Source: Camillea tinctor
Taxonomy: Eukaryota > Ascomycota > Sordariomycetes > Xylariales > Xylariaceae
Direction of reading: 5' to 3'
NCBI GenBank assembly: GCA_022578605.1
Contig: MU394165.1
Span: forward strand, 1 to 64,000
DNA length: 64,000 bases
Both the position numbers and the translations under genes were made by a program. How positions within the stretch are numbered: the stretch's first letter is position 1; each line of letters begins with the position of its first letter. The notes under the pieces are model-generated. The model had not been told where the DNA came from, made no database searches, and saw only the letters and a program-made list of their open reading frames with translations. This document shows positions 35,247-47,040 of the stretch, in pieces.

Positions 35247-38200
35247 ACTACTTTTGTCACTGCGCACTTCAAAATTGATGTGGATAGACCCGAGGTTCAT
35301 GCAAGGAACAATGCATTCACAACCCCTAAAGGGGGTTGGACGGCGTTTGGAAGATGGTCCCTGGAGAGGGGCAAGTTGCGCGTTTTAACCATCTGCGAAT
35401 TACTGTATGTACTAATATATGATACAAGACGGCATGGCACGGATCGGGACTGCAAGGATAGTCGAGTTTTCAAATCAAGGCACAAGATTATGGTAATGGC
35501 TTCCCTCATCTGAGTCCAGATATTCAATCAATAATTGAATAAACCGCTCCCTATAGGACGGATAGTATGTGAGTGCTACTAGCTCTTGGTTCGGGCACAA
35601 TTGAAATAAAGGAGTCTAGTATCAGATTCTTCTGCCCCCGACCCATACGGACTGAAGAAATTGACAGTCACACGTGGATCGTGGAATGGGATATAGCCTC
35701 CATTGTTAAGAATTCTTTAAAATTCAATGTGCTCGAGGGCGACGTGGAGACTGGTGAAAAGAGATGTAAACAAAACGATGATAAAAGGAGAGCGGAGTGC
35801 AAAATAGGTTGCTATATTCCGTTTCATATAGGACTCGAATAAAATCAAGGTTAACCTACTCGACAATGGCAGTCATGCGTGAAACTACTCATCGATAGTT
35901 ATATAATTCGTATTTTCGTACCTGGAATAGTCCAGGGGTAGGAGGGATAAATATGGCCCCTAACTCTCAACTATAATGTATACTATTAGCCACCATCGGC
36001 TCAGAAAAAACAAACAATATGCACCATCTGTTTCGTTGTAGTTCATAGAATTTTCCTAGCGTCTTACGAATTTGCAGGAATATTAAAGATATAATAGTTA
36101 ACTAACTTAGGAGATGAGTCGAATGACTTTGGCAAAAGGGGAGTAAGTTGTATCGCGTATCCTTCTTCTCTGTTTACACTATACACTACATACAGTCTAT
36201 ATCATGTCCGTGCCCTATAACCATCGATATTGGCCTCATTGGTCTGGGTGCTGCTAGTGCCCCCTTCGAGCAGGAAAGCATATGGTACGATAGGTAGTAA
36301 CCACCTCTGCCATACGCCACTTCAAGGTTACCGTCTAGCCGCTATCGCGCTACTAAAGTTCTGCTGCTTCCCCATTCCATTGCCGTAAATCCACTCACCA
36401 GCATGTCCGAAAATTCGGACGGCAAGGTTGACCCCTTCCTAAGCTAGGGGGGGGGGGGTAAAGCTGATATTCCTAGGACTAGTCTTACACACCCTCAACC
36501 CTGGCCTAGATAACCCCCTTTACCTTGATTCGCACTTCTTTTTGGAATGCTTCTCCCCGAGGGTACTAGTAAAGGGGGTAAGGTTATCCTCGGAAGTATG
36601 TATATACATTGTTGACGTGTTTTCGGTGTGAGACGTAGGGTTTGTAAATCTATACGTTCCTCGTAGGTAGTCCGGTAGGTAGTTATGCACATATCATATA
36701 GGTATATACAGGGGCGATAAGTTGCGAGTCTTCATGCATTGGGACTTTAGTAACTATTAACTGACAGGGCTGATCGGGCTGTATGCGTGTGTTCGGTCTA
36801 GTTCTCCCAGTCAACGAGATCCATCTTGCAGCCCGAGAATCTAACATCTCCGGATATTTCTTTGTGCCCCCACCCCCTCCCCCCCCTTTCGTTAGGATCT
36901 TTCTCTCGTGTTTCTCCTCCCGGCTAGAATATGTTGGATCTAGTTTCCTCTCCCACTGGGACGTGCTGTTGTTTCGTATCATAAGTGTATATCGTATTTA
37001 TTTATGTACATATTTAACACCGGGTTATATGATCTAGTTGAGGTATGTAAGTGTTGGCATATACATGCCTACCTACTTAGCCAGACGATCAATGGTAGGT
37101 TGTTCAACGGAGGTTAATGAGTGAATTTACTCTCGACGCTGACTCCCTCCCCCTCCCTCCCCTATCATTCCCCCGAGAACTACGGGCATAGGCAAGGGTT
37201 ACTACGCAGGCGACATCGACATTCGAGGTTTAGCTTTCTACAAGGTCATACGGTTATATATCTCTCGCTATATGTTGCCCATCCAGCCGTTATCCCTCGT
37301 AGCATGGTGGATAAGATGAAGGTAAGCATCCAGCCTGATGTTCCCCTCCCCTGACCCACTAGTGGTGACACTCCAGGCCTGAATCATGAGACCCTAACCA
37401 CCCTCATTGAGAAACTAGGCAGTGGTGGTCTGGCCCTTGGGTATGCGTGCATGCTTGGAGGAGAGAGGTCACTTGAACTCAAGTCAAAGTCAATGGTCGA
37501 TGGACATGTGGCTTGGTGACATGGATCGAAATATGGAAGGCTTCTTACCGAATCAATTAAGTATTGATGACTGTATATAGTATATCGAGCGAAGTCTCAA
37601 CATTTCCAAGTAGATACATGATATCACACCTCGGCCTTGCTGCCATTGTCTTGCTCCCCCGGTACATTTTTATTAACAATAAGGGATGTAACGTATCTCG
37701 AATTGACCGCTCCCCTATCCTGATGCCTGAGCCGTGAGCCTAGGCCTTGATCTTGGTCACTTGGGCACACATGACTTGCTTCACGCCCTCCCTTTGTCCG
37801 AAGTAGGTAGGAGTAACACCAACCACTCGGCTATTAGTGTGTTGTTTTAGCAGGAGTCGCTAAGCGAGATGTTGGTCGACCAGTACGTGGTCTCATCTGG
37901 TACGTCTGAAAGCTTACCACCGCGCGAGTGAGGCTAGATCGACGTGGTTGTGGCGTGGAATCTACCGAAGGTAAGCTATGCGGCATGTTGTTACATGGAA
38001 CAGATGTTAAGCTGGCAGATACAATCGCAAATGTTCATCCAGCATCTCCATCTTATATGCCACATTCGGAGGAAGATCATGTAAAATGGCCATGCGAGAA
38101 TGGGATAGGTTGGTAGGTTTATTAGCTCTTGTGTTTTGCCCCTGATAGAGCCTGTAGGCAACAATCTCTCGCACCGCCCTACCGCGCTTTCTCGTCTGTC

Positions 38201-40318
38201 TTTCAGTGTCTTCGCACATCACTCTCATTCATGCTCCATTCAGCCCACGAGGTAAACGGCCCGACTAGCGTTGATGAACCAACAACACAGAGCTGATAGG
38301 ATAGCTTGCCCCTTATTTCCAACTTGGATACACATTCCTTGTATTAGGCGTGTCAGGTAGCTAGAGTCGGTGCCAACTCAACATATTATCTGTGGTGACA
38401 TTATGGGAATGAAACATAGAGATAGATTGGATAAGGGGGGCCGCCACGTCCTGGGCCTTCTAAAGGTCCTGCTACTGGCAGAAGTATAAGTGCTGTCGTC
38501 ACCCGTGACTGTTACTGCGCTTGAACTGGGAAATCGGTTGATGAGGTACATGGGCTCGGCGAGCATGTCAGCTGGTGTGCCCCCTGCAGTAGTCACCGGT
38601 ATAAGGGGTAGTAGAGGGGGATTTCAGGGGCAAACCATATCCACATACACGGCATAGCGTAACGCCTTTCCAACCCCGTGACTCTTTTGGCATCGCTCGT
38701 GAATTTTGGGCATATCATTCTCTTCTGGGGTATCTGCGACAGGCGAGGCTAGAAGGCTAGAGACAGGAGCCAGGAAGGGGGTAAACCGCTGACTACAAAT
38801 CTTATCTCTATCTATCATTCTCTGACCTCTGTTTATAGGCTCATGTAAACCTGTAAATGATTAGCTAGAAGAACACAAAACATTGTAGAGTCATCTAGAA
38901 CCCTCTACTTACCTATTCCAACGTAACAGTCCCAAATGGTAGCAGTGATAATGGGCTAACATCGAGAATGACAACAATAACGACGACGATGATTTGCGCG
39001 GGTTCACCATTTGCCTATATTAATCAGGCCTCATTAAGCAGCTTTAATAATCGATGTTCGACCATGCGCAGTGTGAGTACGATAAAACCAAAAAGATTTC
39101 AGTCTTCATGGCTTGACGGGCGCTATTTATCCCGAGTACCAGGGGCGGGATCGCCGAAGAGGACGGAAATCCACATCGTGTCATTTCGGGGAAGGGGTTT
39201 GCAGGCTACCAGGCATCGATCATCATCATCTCCTCCTTTCCTTTCTTAATTAAGAAATGTGAAGATAGTTGTGATTAGAATCTCACTCCGGCACTCCGGC
39301 ACTCCGGGAGTTGTGGCGAAAAAAAAAAAGGAGAAAGGGCTTTGCATTAACATTCGATGCTACCCGAAACCGAGCCGTGCCGTTCTCGGCTCCCGAATTA
39401 TTCGCGAAGGGTTCCAGCAAAGGTAAAAATAACCGTCGGGCGGTGTTTGCCATGACGACGTCCGGGAGCTGACCACATACATACAGGACTTGGTTTAGCT
39501 GCATACTTTCATCCAACAGCCCTCACCCCGACACCACCGCCTCCTATCTCCGGTTGCCCGCTTACCCTGACACGCCTTATCTACTAACCAAACAAAAGAA
39601 GATTAAGGAAAATGGTAAAAGAGAAAGGGGGAAAAAAGGAGAAAACGCTATGACAAATGTTGTCCGCATTCTAGGGCGAAGCAGGAAAAGTCTCAATGCA
39701 AGTAATCATTCTATGTCTGTCATCATCAACATGACTATCATCAAATCCTCTCTATTGGTATGCCGATGTGCTGATGAAAGTGATCATTAACTGAAACCTA
39801 TTCAATAATGGGTGGGGGGTTGGTCCACCCGACATGCTCGTCAAGGGCTGTGTATGCATGCAATTAATTGTAATGGGTATCACGACCACGCCTTGCGTAA
39901 TTAAGGGCTGCAATGTAACTGGTCAGCCCTATAGGGATGGATGATGGGTGTGGCATTAACGGAGACGCTGCTTTGCGGGACGAACATTAACTGCTGACAT
40001 TGCTGCATCTAATCCCCTCTCCAACTAATGGAAAGAATCCGGTTCTATCTGCCTAATTACTTGGTAAATGCTTCCACGAGAGGTTAGCCGAGCCAAGCTC
40101 GAAAGCTGCTATAATACAGTATCCCTTTTTTAATAGTCTTACAAGACTTTTTGTTAGATCCTCTTCTATATGATATTGTCCTCTCATTCCCTTGATTGGT
40201 AATTGCCATTCTATGATGCTGTAGACATTATCGAAACGTCTATTCTGACAAATTGCAGTCTCTGGTCTCTGTGGATCTGCTAATGCTGTGACCATGCTAT
40301 CTATTTCTCACAACTTGC
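35247..40318. other. 5-kb gene-poor stretch between VMA16 and the transcription factor
   Basis: No full gene is visible. ORFs are short and mostly featureless. Two minus-strand frames near 38378-38596 and 38624-38818 have more protein-like composition (TTAGGTPADMLAEPMYLINR; KSHGVGKALRYAVYVDM) and could be exons of a small gene or decayed remains; I cannot name them. A minus-strand 80-codon ORF at 40053-40295 directly follows the transcription factor stop and is probably 3' flank. A C-run near 36875 and a G-run near 36449 are present. Confidence 0.4.
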
Positions 40319-42680
40319 TTAGGTATCCATGTGGTCTGAGAATACAAGCTGCTCTAGAATATGTATTTCTGCCTCAAAGCTAGAGTCTTTGACGGCCCAC
40401 TGGCGTAGGTTAGCTATCACAGCGCTCTGTATATGCTGCATTGTAGGTACAGAGGGGCGCAATGCCACCGAGTTCTCTGCTAGCCAGAGCATGACCAAGC
40501 AAGCAAGGCAACCTTGAGAGAACATCCATAGATAAGGAGATCGTTTATTGATCATCTCTGTCGCATTGTAGAGGTAGGTAATGCATGAGTTAATCGACAC
40601 CTGACACTTTTCCAAGACCACTGGTACTGGCACCATAAAGGGGTCGGAACCGGACATTGGAGAATGTGATGGCGATCGATACTCCTGCCTCCGAGAGACG
40701 GTCAAGAGCAAGAAGGGTCGATGAATAAGCTGTTGTGCTGTATAATACCTCAAGCGAAGAACCCTTGCACGGTCGTTGGGGAGAGGATCAGTTCCTTTCG
40801 GAGGCCGCAGGTACTCGGGGATGGAATTGTACCATTCTTCTAATTGCCTATTAAGTTCAGAACTGAGTGATAGAAGCTTCTGGAGGCTCAATCCCTGCCA
40901 GAGAACAGTCGGGTCTGCGACAATAGCTTGATAGGAGCTAGCATGGCCGGGTTCGGTGCCGTAGAGAGCATTATGTATACGGTTAAGTAATCGTCGTATG
41001 GCATCTATACAAAACATAAGTCAGTTTAAAATGCTTATTTCAAGATTATAAAGAGAGAATCGCAAGACTCGGAGTATGTGCTAGCGGTAGCAGTTAAATT
41101 CCCACAAAAGGGTTTTATTCAGATACATCTTCTACCGTTGGTACATGCTCAAAGAGAAACGATGACTTTAGGGCCACATACGTTCTGCGATGTAGTAAAT
41201 GTGGTTCTCGTTGTCTCGTGGTTCTGTACTGTGCGGTAGGGGCATTTTATCCCCGAGAGGTTCGATACCACTCCTAGGGACATCAAGGTCGGCAACTCGG
41301 TCACTGTTTCAATTGATGTAAGTATTTTCATCGTCATCATGGTAATTAAGTCGAGCTTACCATTCGGTCACTATAGATTGCCTAGTTAGCTACTTATTCA
41401 TACTAGGAGTGTGTGATTATAGATACCACGAAGGTTACTTACTGAAGCACTGCCAAAATATGCGCACTTCCATGTCTTCAAACTCGGTTTGCATCAAAGA
41501 TCCATTCCTAACCTCGAGTTAACATATATATAAGTACTGTAGACAGTAAGCCTACCTTTCAACAAGAGTGAGAAACATCCGAGATGCGAATTGGGCCATT
41601 CTCCAGCTTTGGAGCGGCTTTCCAAGGTGGGAGAAATATGAAGCAGCGAGTGACAGAGCTAAGCAAGTGTTGATGTTAGGCCGGAAACTCCATACAAGAT
41701 CTCGAATCATGATCTTCAATGCTGGTTGAAAATATTCAAGACCATAGATTTCGTTCCTCTTCTGGCTGCCCTCCTGTGACGAGCATATCGCCCCCAAAGC
41801 GTACACGCAAAAGCATATCGAGGTTCCAATCTTATCAAGCTGTCGAGCTTCCAAAAGCTCTGTCTGCCACACCTTGAGAGTTGACGGCGCAAAAAGAGGA
41901 TGGTGTGGGTGGCAATTTCGAAAATAGCTCTCCGCTAGTTTATCCAATATCACTGGATCAAGGGGCGGCCAGATCAAATGACCATCGAAGAGACAGCTTA
42001 AATGCCCGGGTAAAGGTAGGTTTTCTTCAATCTGGTAGAAGAAATCCCGTGGATACTCCCCAAGGACATCGCGCAACAGGGGCATTGATAACAGAGTAGT
42101 CACTAAGGTCGCATGGTTTCTAGGAATAAGGAACTGTGGGGAGTCTGGTCCCGGGTCTATTTCGACGGCTGTAGATGGTATGTAGTCGTGCTGCTGTGGA
42201 AGTTCAGTAAGGAAGTCAGCTTGACTCGGGGGGTATGAACCCGGGCTGGATCGTGTATTTAGCTGGTAAATCTGTCGGCTCTGTTGTTCAAGCAGCGTCT
42301 CTATCCGTGCAAGTCGATCGATAACCGCAGATGGACTCGCGTCCTCGACCCTATAGCAGATTACGGTCAACGACACGAGACTAGAGACATCAATGAAACC
42401 TGTTACGTACCTATCAGATGGCAGCTCTTTATATACACAATCGGCGTTCGAGTCTTTACAGGTAGAGCACGGCTTCTTGCCGTCACATCTCCGTTTACGA
42501 TGCCTGTGGTGCAGAAGGTTAATAGCAAGTCTCCCTAGCGTGGGGGATGATTAAGTGCAATTCAATTACCTGCAGAAATCACAAGCAAGCAGTGCGCCTA
42601 GTTGAGGAGTAAGCCTATAGTTCTAGTGTGCTAAGTGATGGAGATGCTAGTTGGGACGTACGTTTTCTCGTATAGTTCAT
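40319..42680 (-). CDS. Zn2Cys6 fungal-specific transcription factor, eight exons including a 10-nt microexon
   Basis: Exons on the minus strand are 42680-42662, 42597-42570, 42503-42411, 42350-41556, 41507-41443, 41370-41361 (10 nt), 41303-41182 and 41004-40319, giving 605 residues with all phases consistent. The zinc cluster spans the first three exons: Cys12, 15, 22, 28, 31 and 38 in the canonical CX2CX6CX5CX2CX6C spacing, with basic residues RHRKRR. A coiled-coil-like linker follows (VIDRLARIETLLEQQSRQIY). The middle-homology (Fungal_trans) domain runs from about 120 to 520. It contains LAESYFRNCHPHHPLFAPST, the joined segment FWQCFMTECDRVADLDVPRSG and HIYYIAEHAIRRLLNRIHNALYG. It should be a nuclear DNA-binding activator or repressor; its targets are unknown and no pathway cluster is adjacent. 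Confidence 0.88.
41361..41370 (-). other. 10-nt microexon of the transcription factor gene
   Basis: TGACCGAATG on the minus strand lies between CTATAG and GTAAGC. The upstream intron has a GCTAAC branch point about 13 nt before the AG. The exon enters in phase 1 and leaves in phase 2; skipping it breaks the frame between QCF and DRVADLDVPRSGIEP. It contributes to residues 334-337 (MTEC). Confidence 0.85.
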
Positions 42681-42746
42681 AATTCAGAGGGTAAAAAAGC
42701 TAGCTGACACAGAAGAGGTTCCAAGACACCTGAACAAAAGCCGTCG

Positions 42747-43193
42747 ATGGATGTATTGTCAGCAGGTAACAAGAGAAAACTCCGAGATTCCAGCAGATTA
42801 ATGAAAATGTGCGCTGGCAAATCCCGTGATAGCGAGGGTGTGTTTATGCCCCTGACCCCGAGAGTCGATCTAAGAAGTTTAGGGCGCCTTATAAGACTGG
42901 GCCTCCTTAATAAGGGGGGGGCAACAGCTATTGGTTACCGATCTGGAGAACCTGAGAAACAGTGGCACAATGTTACCCTTCCAGCTCGAGGTGTAGAAGA
43001 AGTAGGGAGCTTTGCTTCCACTGACATGTGGGCTAACGCCGGAGAGCCAATCGAGTTGAACAACTGGTTCGCTAATCCTAGCCACGTATATGTCTTGCTG
43101 ATGCGTGGAGGACCGGATATCAACCAACACCACGACGGAGATCTTGGAGTCGGCGTACGCAAGCGAGATACTTGTCAACTATCGAATGTGTAA
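42747..43193 (+). CDS. Questionable 148-codon ORF divergent from the transcription factor
   Basis: The ATG lies only 67 bp from the transcription factor start on the other strand, so it would share its promoter or overlap its 5' leader. The C-terminal part (DMWANAGEPIELNNWFANPSHV) has a mixed, protein-like composition, and base composition rises within it. No signal peptide, membrane segment or known motif is visible. It could be a fragment of a decayed gene, an exon of a larger gene, or chance. Confidence 0.2.
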   Translation: MDVLSAGNKRKLRDSSRLMKMCAGKSRDSEGVFMPLTPRVDLRSLGRLIRLGLLNKGGATAIGYRSGEPEKQWHNVTLPARGVEEVGSFASTDMWANAGEPIELNNWFANPSHVYVLLMRGGPDINQHHDGDLGVGVRKRDTCQLSNV

Positions 43194-43684
43194 GACGGAG
43201 TTCAGCTAGGGGTTTTTTTTTTTTAGGTTTTTTTTTTTTTTAGGCCAACTTGACTCGGAAGTAATCAATTATGAATGAGTACTGGTGTAGTGATATTGGT
43301 GTTGATCGGAGCTCTATATAAATAACCAGTTCATAACTAGCCTCAGGATGCCATTGCCACTGAATATATTCTTTAAGAGAAATGGAATTATGAAGAAGAT
43401 GAAACACACATCAGTCAAAGGATGAGTCTAAAATGACAAGCGTACGTACGTGTATCTAATAAAGTATGTAGGTTATGTATATATATAGCTGGTTGATCTC
43501 ATTATAGATACGACTAGACTCGATTGTCAATATGGAATCGATGGTCGAGTCGATGGTCAAATGACCGACGGGAGGTGGCTCTAAAGACACAGCCATGCTC
43601 AGCTGTACGATGGCGAGGCTGAAGTTGATTAAGTACTTGGTATTAGATAGGTATGTCCCGGGCAGCCGGGGACATAGTCCAATG

Positions 43685-43736
<52 letters not shown>

Positions 43737-43737
43737 G
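43685..43737. repeat. (GT)n microsatellite
   Basis: An almost perfect run of about 23 GT units ending in GCGTGTGG. It is read as His-Thr repeats in a spurious minus-strand ORF. Confidence 0.9.
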
Positions 43738-46700
43738 GTACTTACAACTTAAGTAAATTATTCTCCGGGATGGTATGGATGGAGGCTTCCCCATACTGGC
43801 TTCGGCGCGGGTAACATTGGGTCCAATCGGCTTTCCCCGGGGGGACAGGCGCCTGAGCCATGGATAGGTAACTTGAAGTTGGTACTAACAGGCTTAATGT
43901 TGCCCCCAAGCCCCTACCCAACCCAGCATATCCGTAAATCGTCATAACCTGGAAGGGGAATAAGATGTCACATACAATACCAACCTATAAGGGCTCCTCA
44001 AATGCGTATTAATAGCATACTGGCGACATAACCTGATTGGCCGCAAGTTGCAACTTATCAGATCATTTACGATGAATCAATATGAGAAACATTAAACATG
44101 GGTAAGGTACAATAATAAGACTTTCGAGGTGGCGAGTTTTTTATTATTATTAATTCTTTTTATTTTTTTATTTTATTTTATTTTTTAGTTTTACTCTACA
44201 CTAGGTTTCAGAGAGCTCGGATAGACAGGAGATAGGGAGTCAGCGAGACAGGGAGGCAAGTAGTTACAAAAGACGGAAGATGCAAGACGGAAGATGAATT
44301 TGATAACACCCAGCAGCCCAGGTCAGACAACCTTGTTCCGGATTAGTCAATTCGATGCTGATAAGCGTCACTAGTGATTAGCTAATCGTTCGTACATAGC
44401 CCTACCAGGTCTGCTAGGTCATGTAATACCTACCCGACATACCTAATATCTAGATCTATGATTTATTAAGTTGCAGAAGCTATCTGCAGCTTTATGTACC
44501 TAGCCTCTTAGGTAACTACATAAAGTAATAACGTCACCGCACCACTGTGCAGTTTCATAATTGCATAATTCTATAATTCCGTCCTACCTACACATTATAG
44601 GTAGTCGGTAGGGTCCAGGGTTTCGGCGATTGGAATTTTCAATTGACATGGGTGTGTCTTCCTAATAAGGAAATCCTTCTACTTCTTTAACTCTTTTTCT
44701 TTTCTTCTTTTTTTTACCTTTTCCTTATCATGCTCTCCCCTAATTGAATATTTCGAGTTACTACTAGGTAGAGAAAAAAAAGTAGAAGAAATTGCCTGAC
44801 CATTTGATCAATCACATATGCCGAATGAAACCAACTCAAAGGGCATTTTGTCGGGATTATATTGACCTAGGTACTGTATACCCATTCCAATCGCCATAAA
44901 AGAAGGGGGGGAAGGGATACCACCTAAAACTTCTAACACAGCTCGTCAGCCTCGGTCTTAACACGCGCCTTACGACTACGACTACGACTACGGCCACTAC
45001 TACGACGGTATCATATCGACTAACCTAGTATGTTCTTCTCTGCTGACAAGACGGATCCGCAGCGCATAAAAGATGCATCTGAAGACTCAAGATATCATTG
45101 CCAAGCACCAACCGACTTTTACCAGATGCCTACCCTTCACCTTAAAGTCGACATAAGCGGAGCCGTACCTAGTTCTGAGAATTCTCGGCATGTGCTGACT
45201 CCAAAGCCTGTTTCTGCTTACTTAACCGATACTCATGATGTGACAGAAACCGTGAGAAAGAAAAGACCCCCACTCATTTCTAGATCAATCAATTAACCTA
45301 GCTGAATTATAGCAGTAGTTCTTCTACACGCCTGATATGTACTGATGAGCAAGCCTACGGCATAGTACGTGCAGAACCGCCATGTAACCCTACGTTATTA
45401 TCGTTGACTCAGGCGGTCAGATGAGTGTTGTCGTTAGCTACACACATACATACATAAGCTACCTGTTTCGCCTAACCCACATTGATAGATATACCTACCT
45501 AGGTACCTAACCGTTAACTCCTTATTCAGTCTGACAAACGCGAAGATAATTACAAATATCCCTTTTTACGGGATGATGTCACTAGCAACTTCGACATAAC
45601 CTCCGATTAACATAGGTTACCTAGGTACATATCAAACTTACCTAACTTCATGTAAGTCTACATAAGTAGGTCGATAACTCATATGTACGAGAACAATCAA
45701 TGTCTGGAATCGGGGCAACATATGGCCGGTGACTTCTGGATTGCCATTTGACCACATACACATAGACTGCAACCAGCAGAGTGACAGGCATAACAGGATT
45801 GATTTTCAAAGACTAGACCTATCATGATATTAATGCCGTTCATATGTGCTTTAATCACCGGTCTCGGGAAACCCTTGTAGCATAAGCTTATATTCGACCC
45901 TACTCAAGGTACGCATCAACTCCGCTAGAGACAGGGTAGGCAGGTCATTACCATGTTGAGCACAACCTTATGGATAACATCGACGCAAGAATAAGCTCGC
46001 CGGTTCCAAATGAGCGATAGTAGATAGTTCGACGTCGGACCTGTGACGCCATCCCTCCTACCTACTCATTCTAAATATCCGTCATCTCCCACACGAGAGC
46101 TCGTGGGTGAAACTACTTGAATAGATTGGCGGTTTTCAGCCGAACATGGGCAGAAGACGACCACGTCATTTCTAGACAATAAGAGGGATATTTCATACTC
46201 TGTTAGCTAAGTCTTTTTCCCTCTCCAAGTAACATCTAATTTAAACATATTATATTGCCACTTGTCGGCAATTTTAAAAGATGTGTCGCTAGTCAGTGGC
46301 TCATTCGAAGTGGGAAGAGGAGACAATACTTCTAGAGATGGTAAGCAGCACCGAAGAGGCTGACTGGCTATTTTCTGTGCCGCGTCTCGCAACTCATTGC
46401 CTAGGTTAATGGTTTCCCACCTTGTCTAGATCCTTCTTTAATAAGCATCTCCTTTATTGCATAGGATCAACTCTGCCGATAATTCCTCACCATTCATTAC
46501 TGCGGAATGAAGTAAAAATATCCCGAGTTCCATATAGGGTTCTCCTTAGAAAAGGGGGGTCGGTTTTAGCTTCAAACAGCAAACCGGATAGTATAACTAT
46601 CTCAAAAACGGAAGACGAAAAGAACAACACTAACAGAAGCAAGTTCCCAAGCCTTTCAGTAAAATAATCGGTATTCTGGTATAATATTGTACTCTGCCTA

Positions 46701-47017
46701 TGCGCGTTGGATATAACACATCTCGAGCACGTACGAATGCACTAGCCTGCCATTGGGAATAACGCTGATGTCCCTTGTTTGATTTCTTTTTCTAAAAAAA
46801 AAAAAGGCGACCCTAAACACGAAACATGTCCTTACTAACAATATTGGATATATATCAAAAATCTCACGATATTGAGTGATGTTGGTGTATTTATCTTACT
46901 CTAAAGGGGATAACTAAGTCGGTATAGCCAGCATCTAGGATTAGTTGTATCAAAGTCTCAACACAAAGTGATAATAAATTTCGATACAACTGAGGCATTA
47001 TAGCATTTTATTACTTT

Positions 47018-47040
47018 ATATATATATATATATATATATA
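47018..47040. repeat. (TA)n microsatellite
   Basis: A TATATA run of about 23 nt in gene-free sequence. Confidence 0.85.

Noticed and set aside
43456..43794. 112-codon minus-strand ORF with a His-Thr repeat
   Set aside because: The repeat is the (GT)n microsatellite read in one frame; the rest has no coding character.
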